Shown: positions 28,049-37,377 of the stretch, one piece after another
How positions within the stretch are numbered: position 1 is the first letter of the stretch
Layout of the letters: every line of letters begins with the position of its first letter
Source of the DNA: Prochlorococcus sp. AG-409-L14
GTDB taxonomy: Bacteria; Cyanobacteriota; Cyanobacteriia; PCC-6307; Cyanobiaceae
Direction of reading: 5' to 3'
Assembly: GCA_003215545.1 (NCBI GenBank)
Contig: QCKF01000009.1
Coordinates: forward strand, 1-49,711
Length of the DNA: 49,711 nt
The notes under the pieces: model-generated
The model's database searches: none
The model's input: only the letters and a program-made list of their open reading frames with translations
Told to the model about the DNA's origin: nothing
Made by a program: the position numbers and the translations under genes

Positions 28049-29356
28049 TCAACTAGTTTGTGGCAACTCTAACAATCCTGCTCTTATTAAATCGGTTAAG
28101 CCTCTTTCAAGAGCAAGCTTGATATGAGACCGATGAGATCCACCTTGCAAAAAAAGGTTATATGGAGGCCTTAACGGAGCATCAGCAGAGAATTCACTTG
28201 TACTACCTGAAACAAAAGTGCCGCCTGCCATAACCAATTTATTTTCGTAACCTGGCATGGAAGATGGAGAAGGCGCTAAATAAGAACCAACTGGAGAAGT
28301 AGCTTGAAAGGCGCTACATAGCCTTGTAAGAATCTCAGGTTTATTGCAACAAACTGCCTGAATCAAATCACCCCTCGGTGCACCAGGTTCTGGATTTACT
28401 TTAAAACCAAGTTCATGAAACACTGAGCAAATAAGGTCTGCTCCAATCAATGACTCTGAGACCATTTGTGGAGAAAGAAATAATCCCTGCAAAATCAGCC
28501 GATTAAGTCCAAAACTAATTCCAGCATCACTTCCAATTCCAGGCGCAGTAAGACGAGAACATGACATCTCAACCAAATCAGAACGACCAGCTACATAACC
28601 ACCTGTAGGTACAATTGTCCCACCAAGATTTTTAATTAAAGACCCTGCAATCAAGTCTGCACCAATCTCACAGGGTTCTTTCTCCTCCACTAATTCTCCA
28701 TAACAGTTATCAACAAAGCAAAATGTTTCCGGATATCTACTATGCACAAACTGACAAACCTCCTTAATAACCTCTATGGATAAACAAGGCCGCCAAGAAT
28801 AACCACAACTTCGCTGAATAAAAATTAATTTAAAAGGTTTTCTTAGAGCTTTTTCAAGAGCATAAAAATCTAAAGTTCCATCCTTAGCAAGGAGCAACTC
28901 CTCATAAGAAATACCAAATTCCAAGAGAGAACCTTGCCCCGTTCCTCTTAATCCAATTACTTCTTCCAAAGTTTCATAAGGCCTTCCAGCAACAGACAAC
29001 ATGCGATCTCCAGGTCTTAAAAGACCAAATAGTGCGGATGTAATTGCATGCGTACCACTTACAAATTGCATCCTTACGGCTGCTTTTTCTGCTCCCAAAA
29101 CCCTTGCAAAAACTCGGTCTATGGCTTCCCGACCTTGCTCACCATGACCATATCCTGTATCTGAAGCAAAATGATGGTTTCCAATCTTTTCAGAAGAAAA
29201 AGCTTCTAAAACCTTTTGTAATTTAGGTATTACAGCTGCACAACGCTGATTAGCTAATGGCTGCAAGCGATACTCCACACGAGAAATATGTTGACTCACC
29301 CTCTCTTGAAGAGGATCTCTCTTGATTTCTGATTGATCAGATTTCTCCACAAGCAA
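28049..29356 (-). CDS. PLP-dependent methionine gamma-lyase-like protein
   Basis: A 435-residue fold-type I PLP enzyme of the family often labelled aluminium-resistance or methionine gamma-lyase-like. The blocks are FASDTGYGHGEQGREAID, MQFVSGTHAITSALFGLL and the probable Schiff-base lysine in GSLIKNLGGTIVPTGGYVAG. CFVDNCYGELVEEKEPCE holds the Asp expected to bind the PLP ring nitrogen. The substrate is not established for this family; C-S lysis of a sulfur amino acid is the usual guess. The start is TTG 29356 or GTG 29350; no ATG is near. It lies 20 bp upstream of gcvH and so may be cotranscribed with gcvH-gcvP, suggesting a link to glycine or one-carbon metabolism (inference). Confidence 0.88.
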   Translation of the reverse strand: MLVEKSDQSEIKRDPLQERVSQHISRVEYRLQPLANQRCAAVIPKLQKVLEAFSSEKIGNHHFASDTGYGHGEQGREAIDRVFARVLGAEKAAVRMQFVSGTHAITSALFGLLRPGDRMLSVAGRPYETLEEVIGLRGTGQGSLLEFGISYEELLLAKDGTLDFYALEKALRKPFKLIFIQRSCGYSWRPCLSIEVIKEVCQFVHSRYPETFCFVDNCYGELVEEKEPCEIGADLIAGSLIKNLGGTIVPTGGYVAGRSDLVEMSCSRLTAPGIGSDAGISFGLNRLILQGLFLSPQMVSESLIGADLICSVFHELGFKVNPEPGAPRGDLIQAVCCNKPEILTRLCSAFQATSPVGSYLAPSPSSMPGYENKLVMAGGTFVSGSTSEFSADAPLRPPYNLFLQGGSHRSHIKLALERGLTDLIRAGLLELPQTS

Positions 29357-29451
29357 CAGAGCGGGGTTTAGAGTTCTTTTAATTTGTATAAATCAAATTC
29401 TTTAAAGAACCATCCTCAATTAAAGGTATCCATAACCCCAGGGAGTTCATC

Positions 29452-30354
29452 TTGGTTTCAACTGTTCCTGACAATGCTCCGAATACACGAGAAGCAAAAC
29501 TAAGGGCAGGGATTATTGCGCCTCGTAATCCACTACCTCGCACACAAAAACCCTTCAGAGTCGGGACAACAGGTTTTATGCTTGCAATCCATATTGCAGC
29601 AACTTTTGCTCTTTTACCTCGTTTTTGGAGCATTCCAGGGTTACTGACGTTTGCTTTCCTTTACTGGATAACTGTTCTTGGCGTAACCCTGGGGCTTCAC
29701 AGATTGGTGGCACATAGAAGTTTTGTCACGACCAAATGGATGGAAAAAATACTTGTATTAATGGGTTGTTTGGCCTGCCAGAGCGGACCAATTGAGTGGG
29801 TAGCACTTCATCGACACCACCATAAATTCTCCGATCAACCTAATGATCATCATGATGCTGGACGAGGCTTTTGGTGGAGTCACAGCGAATGGATGCTGCA
29901 TGACATTCCTGCTCTTCAGCATATTGAAGGCTTAGCCGGAGACCTTACCTCTGATTCATTTTTTAGATGGCTAGATGAATGGTTTTTAATTTTACAAATC
30001 CCTTTAGGGCTAATTCTTTACTGGTTTGGCGAAAAGAGTCAAGTGCATGGAGGTGGACTTGGAATGGTTCTCTGGGGAATACCCTTAAGACTAGTGATTG
30101 TTTATCACGTCACTTGGTTAGTTAATTCTGCAACTCATACTTTCGGATATCGTAACTTTAATAGTCCAGATTTATCTAGAAATTGTTGGTGGGTAGCACT
30201 ACTATCTTTTGGAGAAGGATGGCACAATAACCACCATGCATACCCACAAAGTGCTAAACATGGTCTACGTTGGTTTGAATTTGATTTAACCTGGGCACAT
30301 ATAAGATTATTGAAAAAATTCGGCCTTGCTAAAAAAATTCGTTTAATTAAATAA
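29452..30354 (+). CDS. Fatty-acid desaturase, DesC-like
   Basis: A 300-residue membrane di-iron desaturase. The three His boxes are visible: HRLVAHRSF (HxxxxH), HRHHHKFSD (HxxHH) and HNNHHAYPQSA (HxxHH). Hydrophobic pairs lie at about residues 45-85 and 180-220. The pattern is that of acyl-lipid Delta-9 desaturases, which introduce the first double bond in membrane lipids using ferredoxin. TTG 29452 is the start, with GGGAG at 29441-29445 and 6 nt spacing. A clear paralogue lies 0.8 kb downstream; the two share long near-identical nucleotide blocks. Confidence 0.93.
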   Translation: MVSTVPDNAPNTREAKLRAGIIAPRNPLPRTQKPFRVGTTGFMLAIHIAATFALLPRFWSIPGLLTFAFLYWITVLGVTLGLHRLVAHRSFVTTKWMEKILVLMGCLACQSGPIEWVALHRHHHKFSDQPNDHHDAGRGFWWSHSEWMLHDIPALQHIEGLAGDLTSDSFFRWLDEWFLILQIPLGLILYWFGEKSQVHGGGLGMVLWGIPLRLVIVYHVTWLVNSATHTFGYRNFNSPDLSRNCWWVALLSFGEGWHNNHHAYPQSAKHGLRWFEFDLTWAHIRLLKKFGLAKKIRLIK

Positions 30355-30382
30355 CCACTAAAATAGCAGTTGATTAAGCAAT

Positions 30383-31036
30383 CTAAGAATATCTAGAACG
30401 TAGCTGTTCTAGAAAAAGTTTTATACTAACTTTTGACGAGTCTATCAATAATAGCTTTTTATATGTTGTATAAAGATCTAATAATTCGCCATCTAATTCT
30501 TGAGCAGTATAGTCCTGAAGACCTGCCATCACGGCTTCAAAGCGATCTCTTCTTAAAGTCTTAAGAGCAGGATAAGCATCCATTACTTGTTTACGACAAC
30601 TTCTCCAAGACTTACCTTGGCATAGAAGATCTGCAAGAGCTCCACTTAAATCTATAGCCTCTTCTTCTTTAATAAACCAATTAAAACTATTTGGCAAAGG
30701 CCTAACTCCTATAAAGATTTCAAAGAATTCTCCTGCAGAAATAGGGTTTCCATGATCTCCCATCAAAGGAATGGAAGATTCAAGAAGTACCTTTAACAAT
30801 TCAGGGTGGACTTCCATTAAAGAAGTCCTGAAATTATCAATACCTTGAAAAAGCACTTCATTAGCCTGCGCTAAAGCCAGAAATACTTCAGGACCTGGTG
30901 AAACTAATTTTGCGTTGCGTAAATTTGAAATCTGGGAATTATGTACTCGCCCAAGATCCAGGGACTCCGCCAAAACAGGCAATACCTTATGTGACCATCC
31001 ATTCATCTCATGCCAAACATGGAGGAGATGAGCCAT
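30383..31036 (-). CDS. Conserved hypothetical protein between desaturases
   Basis: A 217-residue soluble, helix-rich protein that I cannot assign. ATG 31036 (MAHLLHVWHEMNGWSHKVLP) is preferred to TTG 31054 because AGGA precedes it at good spacing. The segment AESLDLGRVHNSQISNLRNAKLV looks like a helix-turn-helix-like or XRE-like recognition region (a loop then SQISNLRNA), so DNA binding is possible but unproven. The C-terminal half is Leu-rich helices. It sits on the opposite strand between two rightward desaturase paralogues, convergent with the first and divergent from the second. A regulatory tie to the desaturases is speculative. Confidence 0.75.
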   Translation of the reverse strand: MAHLLHVWHEMNGWSHKVLPVLAESLDLGRVHNSQISNLRNAKLVSPGPEVFLALAQANEVLFQGIDNFRTSLMEVHPELLKVLLESSIPLMGDHGNPISAGEFFEIFIGVRPLPNSFNWFIKEEEAIDLSGALADLLCQGKSWRSCRKQVMDAYPALKTLRRDRFEAVMAGLQDYTAQELDGELLDLYTTYKKLLLIDSSKVSIKLFLEQLRSRYS

Positions 31037-31162
31037 GGATTTCCTGCCTTCCAAAAGCCGGTCACGAAAATGCCTTATATGAAAATCAGATTGAAGATCA
31101 GTCGCTATTGGTCGATATGGATACTTATCAGGTATTGTAATGGTTCGTTTGATAGATCACTA

Positions 31163-32125
31163 ATGGGTTCGAGTGTGATCAAAGCTTGCGCGCCACTCAG
31201 AAAGCCAATTCCATCTCATATGGCTGCTGAAGCTTCTGCAAAGCTTCAAGAATCAATTATTTCTAGTTCTTCTTATCCCAAAAAAGAGCAAAGACGCTGG
31301 GGAACTATAGGATTCATGTTCGTAATACATGCATTAACAATATTTGCCCTTCAACCTGTTTTTTGGAATATCGAGGCAATCACGGTCCTTTTAATCCTTT
31401 ATTGGTTAACAGCTTGTTTAGGCGTAACACTTGGCTATCACAGGCTCCTATCGCATAGAGCATTCAAAGTACCTAAATGGCTTGAGCGTGTTTTTGCTAC
31501 CTGTGGGGCTTTAAGTTGCCAGCACGGTCCAATTGACTGGGTTGGACTTCATCGACACCACCACACCTTCTCTGATACAGAAGCAGACCATCACAACAGC
31601 AGAAAAGGCTTTTGGTGGAGTCATATGGGCTGGATGTTTGAACCAATACCAGCCATGAGGGCTGTACCACGTCTTAGTGGTGACTTATGCAGGGATCCTT
31701 ACTACAGGTGGCTAAATAAGTACTTTCTCGTTTTACAAATTCCACTTGGAATAATTCTCTATTGGATAGGTAATCAAACAATCTCGAATGGATGGAGTCT
31801 CGTGTTGTGGGGAATACCCATGAGATTAGTTCTTGTTTATCACGTCACTTGGTTAGTGAACTCAGCCACTCATTGCTGGGGGAAAATAGCCTATGACAGT
31901 GGAGATGATTCTAGAAATAACCCTTGGGTAGCAGCTCTAACCTTTGGAGAAGGATGGCATAACAACCACCATGCTTTTCCTAATTCAGCACGTCAAGGAC
32001 TGTTTAAAGGACAAATTGATCTAACCTGGCAGCACATCCTCTTACTTAAAAAACTTGGTCTTGCAACTAAAGTTCGTTTACCAAAATCCGATGACGTCGT
32101 AGGGTTACTTATTCAAGAGTCCTAA
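31163..32125 (+). CDS. Fatty-acid desaturase, second DesC-like paralogue
   Basis: A 320-residue membrane di-iron desaturase, paralogous to the one at 29452. The His boxes are HRLLSHRAF, HRHHHTFSD and HNNHHAFPNSA. The frame is open back to 31010, but that would overlap the divergent gene and adds non-family sequence, so ATG 31163 is chosen; ATG 31220 (MAAEASAKLQESI) is also possible. The two paralogues may differ in substrate position or in expression under cold or light, as seen for cyanobacterial desaturases in general. It lies 27 bp before rplI. Confidence 0.93.
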   Translation: MGSSVIKACAPLRKPIPSHMAAEASAKLQESIISSSSYPKKEQRRWGTIGFMFVIHALTIFALQPVFWNIEAITVLLILYWLTACLGVTLGYHRLLSHRAFKVPKWLERVFATCGALSCQHGPIDWVGLHRHHHTFSDTEADHHNSRKGFWWSHMGWMFEPIPAMRAVPRLSGDLCRDPYYRWLNKYFLVLQIPLGIILYWIGNQTISNGWSLVLWGIPMRLVLVYHVTWLVNSATHCWGKIAYDSGDDSRNNPWVAALTFGEGWHNNHHAFPNSARQGLFKGQIDLTWQHILLLKKLGLATKVRLPKSDDVVGLLIQES

Positions 32126-32152
32126 GCTCACCAACTAGCTTTCTTTATAGAT

Positions 32153-32611
32153 ATGGCAAAAAGAGTACAAGTTGTTCTTAATGAAGACATTTTGAGTCTT
32201 GGCAAAGATGGAGATTTAGTTGAAGTAGCTCCTGGCTATGCACGAAATTTCCTATTGCCATTTGGCAAAGCTTTGCCAGTCACGCCAGCAGTCATGAAAC
32301 AAGTAGCTCATCGTCGAGCAAAGCAATTACAACAACAAGCTGCTTTAAAACAAGAAGCTCTTGATTTTCAAACAGCACTTAAAACTATTGGCCGATTTAC
32401 AGTCAAGAAACAAATTGGTGAAGATGACGTTTTATTTGGAACTGTTACTAATGGAGACGTAGCAGAAGCTATTCAAGAGGCTACCAAAAAAGAAATTGAT
32501 AGACGTGATATCACAGTCCCTGACATACACCGTATAGGGAAGTATCAGGTTCAAGTGAAACTACATACTGAAGTCACAGCTGAAATCAACCTTGAAGTCG
32601 TTAGTTACTGA
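32153..32611 (+). CDS. rplI: 50S ribosomal protein L9
   Basis: L9 binds 23S rRNA near the L1 stalk and helps reading-frame maintenance. The 152 residues start [20 protein letters not shown], then [18 protein letters not shown], the N-domain signature. The linker helix is Gln/Ala-rich, and the C-domain holds [15 protein letters not shown]. It is followed by dnaB after 53 bp; rplI-dnaB is a common bacterial pairing. Confidence 0.98.
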   Translation: MAKRVQVVLNEDILSLGKDGDLVEVAPGYARNFLLPFGKALPVTPAVMKQVAHRRAKQLQQQAALKQEALDFQTALKTIGRFTVKKQIGEDDVLFGTVTNGDVAEAIQEATKKEIDRRDITVPDIHRIGKYQVQVKLHTEVTAEINLEVVSY

Positions 32612-32664
32612 TTCATTGCAAACCTAACTACCAAAATAGATATTCCTATAAATACTCACGCCAA

Positions 32665-34086
32665 ATGTTTAGTACACCTCTTACAAACAATGGCGATAAT
32701 GGCGAAGAGAGATTCAGTCGCACTAATCAAAATTTCAAATCAAAAAATCAACCTACTTTTGAAGCCCCACCAGACTCAATTCCCCCTCAAAATCTTGAAG
32801 CAGAGGAAGCTGTTCTAGGAGGCATACTTCTCGACCCAGATGCAATAAGTCGTGTTGCAGACTTGATTCAACCTGAAGCCTTCTACCTAAATGCGCATAA
32901 GGAGATTTTTCGAACTGCATTAATGCTTCATAGCCAAGGAAAACCAACAGACCTCACTTCAATGAGTACTTGGCTAGCTGACACAGGTTCGCTGGAAAAA
33001 ATTGGTGGAAGTAATCGCCTAGTTGAACTAGTAGATCGGGTGGCTTCAACAGCCTCTCTGGAACAAGTGGCGAAATTAATAATGGATAAATTCCTCCGTA
33101 GACAACTAATTCGATCTGGCAATGAAGTAATCAAATTAAGCTTTGATCAAAAACTTCCAATGGACGAAGTACTGGACAAAGCAGAACAAACAATCTTCGC
33201 TATTAGTCAAGAAAAACCTTCTAAAGGTCTTACACCAACATCAGAAATTCTCACAAGTACTTTTAACGAAATAGAAAGTCGTTCATTAGGTACATCAGTG
33301 GCTGGAATCCCAGTTAATTTCTATGACCTAGATGCAATGACACAAGGACTGCAACGCAGTGACCTCATTATTGTTGCGGGGAGACCTGCAATGGGCAAAA
33401 CATCTATTGTCTTAAATTTAGCTAAGAATGTTGCGCAACTGCATAATCTTCCAGTCTGTTTATTTAGTCTAGAAATGAGCAAAGAACAACTGACATATCG
33501 TCTCTTATCAATGGAAGTAGGCATTGAAAGTGGAAGACTTAGAACTGGAAGGTTACAACAGGAAGAATGGCCTCTATTAGGGCAAGGTATAAACACTCTT
33601 GGTGAATTACCTCTATATATAGATGATAAGCCGAATTCTAGTGTATTAGAAATGCGATCATTATGCAGACGTTTAATGGCGGAAAAGAACAAACAACTAG
33701 GTCTAGTAGTCATTGACTATCTCCAACTAATGGAGGGATCAACCCCAGATAATCGTGTTCAAGAACTTTCAAGAATTACTAGGGGTCTTAAAGGAATGGC
33801 AAGAGAATTAGAGGTACCAGTAGTAGCACTTTCACAACTTAGTCGTGGTGTTGAATCAAGAACTAATAAAAGACCTATGTTAAGTGACTTGCGTGAATCT
33901 GGTTCGATTGAACAAGATGCAGATTTAGTTCTAATGATTTATCGCGATGAGTACTACAACCCAGAAACACCTGACAGAGGAATTACAGAGCTAATTGTAA
34001 CAAAACATCGAAATGGTCCGATTGGTACAGTTAAATTACTTTTCGAACCACAATTCACAAGATTTAGAAACTTAGCTACCTCTTAA
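32665..34086 (+). CDS. dnaB: Replicative DNA helicase
   Basis: DnaB is the hexameric 5'-3' helicase of the replication fork. The 473 residues hold the N-terminal DnaG-interacting domain ([20 protein letters not shown]) and a RecA-like domain with Walker [24 protein letters not shown] is Walker B, and [22 protein letters not shown] is the arginine-finger region. No intein interrupts it, in contrast with dnaB of several cyanobacteria. It lies 31 bp before mnmG. Confidence 0.98.
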   Translation: MFSTPLTNNGDNGEERFSRTNQNFKSKNQPTFEAPPDSIPPQNLEAEEAVLGGILLDPDAISRVADLIQPEAFYLNAHKEIFRTALMLHSQGKPTDLTSMSTWLADTGSLEKIGGSNRLVELVDRVASTASLEQVAKLIMDKFLRRQLIRSGNEVIKLSFDQKLPMDEVLDKAEQTIFAISQEKPSKGLTPTSEILTSTFNEIESRSLGTSVAGIPVNFYDLDAMTQGLQRSDLIIVAGRPAMGKTSIVLNLAKNVAQLHNLPVCLFSLEMSKEQLTYRLLSMEVGIESGRLRTGRLQQEEWPLLGQGINTLGELPLYIDDKPNSSVLEMRSLCRRLMAEKNKQLGLVVIDYLQLMEGSTPDNRVQELSRITRGLKGMARELEVPVVALSQLSRGVESRTNKRPMLSDLRESGSIEQDADLVLMIYRDEYYNPETPDRGITELIVTKHRNGPIGTVKLLFEPQFTRFRNLATS

Positions 34087-34117
34087 ATCAAAAAATATTG
34101 AAACTAGTAATGAAAAT

Positions 34118-36070
34118 ATGAAAACAAACACGTCTCCCACTGAAACATTTGACGTCATTGTAATTGGTGGAGGTCATGCTGGCTGTGAGGCAGCAATCAC
34201 AACAGCAAGACTAGGATTATCAACTGCATTATTTACACTAAATCTCGATCGAATTGCATGGCAGCCATGCAATCCTGCAGTAGGTGGACCAGCAAAAAGT
34301 CAATTAGTCCATGAAGTCGATGCACTGGGAGGAGCTATGGGAAAACTAGCTGATGCATCAGCCTTGCAGAAAAGAATACTTAACTCAAGTAGAGGTCCAG
34401 CAGTTTGGGCCTTACGTGCACAAACAGACAAGCGCTTATATTCTCAAAAAATGCTTGAGATGCTTCACAGCACTACCAATCTTGCACTCCGTGAGGCAAT
34501 GGTTACAGGATTAGAAATAGAAGCTAATCCAAATATAAATAGCTCATCAAAATATCCTAATGATGCCAATATTGGACGAGTTAGAGGCATCAAAACTTAC
34601 TTTGGCAGTTTCTATCGCGCTGAAGCTGTAATTCTTACCACAGGAACATTTTTAGGAGGAAAAATATGGATCGGAAATAAATCAATGTCAGCAGGTAGAG
34701 CAGGCGAACAAGCCGCTCATGGACTAACAGAAACTCTCCAAAGCCTTGGGTTTCTTACTAATCGATTAAAAACTGGTACTCCTCCAAGAGTCGACAAAAG
34801 AACTATTAATCTTGCTTGCCTAGAAGAACAACCTAGCGACGCAGCGAATCGGTTCTTTTCGTTCGATCCTGAAGCATGGGTAAATGAAGAGCAGATGAGC
34901 TGTTATATGACACGCACCACGAAAGAAACACATAGATTAATTCAAGACAATCTTCATCAAACACCAATCTATGGAGGATTTATTGATAGCAAAGGGCCAA
35001 GATATTGTCCTTCGATCGAAGACAAAATTGTTAGATTTTCAGATAAAGATTCTCATCAGATATTTCTTGAACCTGAAGGTAGAAATACTCCTGAAATATA
35101 TATCCAAGGCTTTTCTACAGGACTACCTGAAAACTTACAACTTAAACTTCTTCAAACTCTTCCTGGTCTTGAAGAATGTGTAATGCTAAGGGCTGCATAT
35201 GCTGTTGAATATGACTATCTACCCGCTACGCAACTAAAACATTCCCTAGAAACAAAAAAAGTCAGCCATCTATTTACTGCAGGACAATTAAATGGAACCA
35301 CAGGTTACGAAGAAGCTGCTGCACAAGGATTAGTAGCTGGATTGAATGCTGCACAAATAGTAAAAGGGGGAAACACCATTGAGTTTCCTAGAGAAGAAAG
35401 CTATATAGGAACAATGATTGATGACTTGGTAACAAAAGATCTTAATGAGCCATATAGAGTTCTAACAAGTCGTAGCGAATATCGTCTTATACTAAGAGGA
35501 GATAATGCAGATAGAAGGCTTACTCCTTTAGGGTATAAACTTGGCCTAATAGATGAAAGAAGATGGAATATATTTCAAACTAAGCAAAATGCAATTAATA
35601 ATGAAAAAAATAGGCTAGAAAAAACTCGTATCAAAGAAACAAATCCAATCGCGGAAACTATAGAAAAGGAAACTGGAGGAAAAATTACAGGATCTATTTC
35701 GCTCGCAAATCTTCTACGAAGACCAGGAATACATACTGAAGACCTGATTAAATTCCAATTATCAGATAAGAATGTACCATTTCTAGTGCGAGAAGGAGCT
35801 GAAATAGATATAAAGTATAGTGGATATTTAGAACGTCAAAAAGATCAAATAGCGCAAATATCGAAACAGCGAAAAAAATTACTTCCTAGCAACATTAACT
35901 ACAATGAAATAAAAACTCTTTCTCAAGAGGCTAGAGAAAAACTCACAGCATCTCGTCCTTTAAATTTTGGTCATGCTTCTGACTTGCCTGGAGTCAGCAA
36001 AGCCGATCTAGCTGCTTTACTAATCTGGTTAAAAATACATAACAAACCAAAAGAAAAATCAAAGAAATAA
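34118..36070 (+). CDS. mnmG: tRNA uridine-5-carboxymethylaminomethyl enzyme, FAD subunit
   Basis: MnmG (GidA) works with the GTPase MnmE to make the cmnm5 modification at U34 of several tRNAs. The 650 residues start with the FAD-binding [40 protein letters not shown] is the family signature, and later blocks are [28 protein letters not shown] and [20 protein letters not shown]. The C-terminus is the helical MnmE- and tRNA-binding domain. The length is slightly above usual, and no mnmE is in the window. Confidence 0.98.
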   Translation: MKTNTSPTETFDVIVIGGGHAGCEAAITTARLGLSTALFTLNLDRIAWQPCNPAVGGPAKSQLVHEVDALGGAMGKLADASALQKRILNSSRGPAVWALRAQTDKRLYSQKMLEMLHSTTNLALREAMVTGLEIEANPNINSSSKYPNDANIGRVRGIKTYFGSFYRAEAVILTTGTFLGGKIWIGNKSMSAGRAGEQAAHGLTETLQSLGFLTNRLKTGTPPRVDKRTINLACLEEQPSDAANRFFSFDPEAWVNEEQMSCYMTRTTKETHRLIQDNLHQTPIYGGFIDSKGPRYCPSIEDKIVRFSDKDSHQIFLEPEGRNTPEIYIQGFSTGLPENLQLKLLQTLPGLEECVMLRAAYAVEYDYLPATQLKHSLETKKVSHLFTAGQLNGTTGYEEAAAQGLVAGLNAAQIVKGGNTIEFPREESYIGTMIDDLVTKDLNEPYRVLTSRSEYRLILRGDNADRRLTPLGYKLGLIDERRWNIFQTKQNAINNEKNRLEKTRIKETNPIAETIEKETGGKITGSISLANLLRRPGIHTEDLIKFQLSDKNVPFLVREGAEIDIKYSGYLERQKDQIAQISKQRKKLLPSNINYNEIKTLSQEAREKLTASRPLNFGHASDLPGVSKADLAALLIWLKIHNKPKEKSKK

Positions 36071-36126
36071 AATGGATGATTTTACAAAGAAAAATCAAAA
36101 ATCTTTTCTATATTTGGAGGTGAGTT

Positions 36127-36717
36127 CTGAACCAAGAATTATTTAATTCACCTGAAAAAATATGGGAAGCGCCTACAAAAGCTGTTTTGGCAGGTGAAGG
36201 ATTTAAGGCATTATCAGGTCCATGGAGACTCTTACTCCTTGGAGATGGCAGTCCTACACGACATCTAAGACTACTAACTGGTAACGAAGTGGAAATAGAA
36301 CTAATAGGCATGAAAAAAGAAGCTACTCCGTGCAAAGATGCTCCACCCGAAGTGAAGGAACTTAAGCCACCATTACTAAGAAGACAGGTTTGGTTGAAAT
36401 GCGGAGAATATACCCTTGCGTGGGCCGAAAGCTGGTGGAACTTTAATGAGGCAGAAAAACACCTTATTAACAAAAGTCAACCAATATGGAAAAGTCTCAC
36501 TGAGGACAAATCAGAACTCTTTAGAGAGGTCGATGGACTAGCACTTATGTCTTCACCGTGGTTAGAAGAACGATTTAAGAAAGAAGGGCCTTTTTGGAGT
36601 AGGCACTATAGATTTTTTCGAAAAAAACGTGAATTAACTGTTATTAGAGAAGTATTCAATCCAAAAATTGAAATTTGGTTAGGTAACACACCTAGAATTA
36701 AATTGCAAATTGAATAA
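36127..36717 (+). CDS. Chorismate pyruvate-lyase, Ycf21 type
   Basis: This enzyme releases pyruvate from chorismate to give 4-hydroxybenzoate, the plastoquinone head-group precursor in cyanobacteria. Family blocks are LSGPWRLLLLGDGSPTRHLR, PLLRRQVWLKCGEYTLAWAE and the following SWW. The shortest ORF begins at TTG 36187, but the frame is open back to 36124 and the extra residues (LNQELFNSPEKIWEAPTKAV) look coding. A textbook GGAGGTGA at 36116-36123 stands just before CTG 36127, so I place the start at CTG. This gives 196 residues. A short overlapping ORF at 36072-36146 occupies another frame. Confidence 0.85.
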   Translation: MNQELFNSPEKIWEAPTKAVLAGEGFKALSGPWRLLLLGDGSPTRHLRLLTGNEVEIELIGMKKEATPCKDAPPEVKELKPPLLRRQVWLKCGEYTLAWAESWWNFNEAEKHLINKSQPIWKSLTEDKSELFREVDGLALMSSPWLEERFKKEGPFWSRHYRFFRKKRELTVIREVFNPKIEIWLGNTPRIKLQIE

Positions 36718-36743
36718 TTTAAACAAATTCTAAATCCGTCATA

Positions 36744-37274
36744 TTAATTCCTTCTTCTACTGGAGCGAGGCAAAGATCTTCTATCAGTTCTTTTTGGATT
36801 TCTATTCGAATTAGTTTCTCTGGAAGAATTAGTATTCTCATTAACTTGATCACGGCTCCACCTTTCTACACGAAAAGATTCTTCTTCAGGCCATTGGTCC
36901 TCATCCCTTAAGGGTGCTTCAGAAGTATCAGAGATATTTAAAAGACCAGGGTTTGGATGACTAAGACGCCTAGAAATTGCCTTTAGAGGCCTTTTGGCAG
37001 TATTAGAGGTCGTTTCAGGTTTTGATTGCCAAGGTTCCAACCAATCATCCTCATCTTCTAAAAGCCAATCAATTTTATCTCCAACCCATCTACCAACATT
37101 GTCAAAACTTGAACTTGAAATAGAAATAGGCTGAATAGGCTTTCTTCTTCCAGGACGATTTCCAGAAACACCGTCAACAAATTGACGCCCTGTCTCAATC
37201 CATTTATCCAACCTGATATCAAATTGGTCCTTTGATCTTAAATTTCTCTGAAAACTTCGATGATCTAAACCCAT
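36744..37274 (-). CDS. Basic low-complexity hypothetical protein
   Basis: A 176-residue protein without a family I recognise. The N-terminal half is moderately conserved-looking: FDIRLDKWIETGRQFVDGVS, then SFDNVGRWVGDKIDWLLEDE and DDWLEPWQSKP, with an acidic-Trp cluster. The C-terminal third is Arg/Ser/Asn-rich and disordered, ending in RSLPRSSRRRN, a possible nucleic-acid-binding tail. It is the last gene of a leftward run after the SprT-like gene and a possible 32-codon ORF, 3 nt downstream of the latter. It converges with the chorismate-lyase gene. Confidence 0.75.
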   Translation of the reverse strand: MGLDHRSFQRNLRSKDQFDIRLDKWIETGRQFVDGVSGNRPGRRKPIQPISISSSSFDNVGRWVGDKIDWLLEDEDDWLEPWQSKPETTSNTAKRPLKAISRRLSHPNPGLLNISDTSEAPLRDEDQWPEEESFRVERWSRDQVNENTNSSRETNSNRNPKRTDRRSLPRSSRRRN

Positions 37275-37277
37275 AAT

Positions 37278-37376
37278 TCAATTACCTCTTTTTCTTTGAA
37301 AAGAACTATCCATCTGACAGCCAATGAGAGCAATTGAGATACCACTGAGTTCAAGTACTAAAAAAAACAAATCCAA
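37278..37376 (-). CDS. Candidate 32-residue membrane protein
   Basis: A short ORF in the 103-bp spacer between the SprT-like gene and the basic protein gene. It starts at TTG 37376 with GAGGAGG at 37383-37389 and 6 nt spacing, the best ribosome-binding site noticed in the window. The peptide begins LDLFFLVLELSGISIALIGC, one hydrophobic helix long enough to cross a membrane, followed by a polar, basic tail (QMDSSFQRKRGN). It begins 1 nt after the upstream stop and ends 3 nt before the next ATG, so it fills the spacer exactly. Size and shape resemble the small single-helix subunits of photosynthetic complexes, but it matches none I can recall. Coding is likely but unproven. Confidence 0.5.
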   Translation of the reverse strand: MDLFFLVLELSGISIALIGCQMDSSFQRKRGN

Positions 37377-37377
37377 T

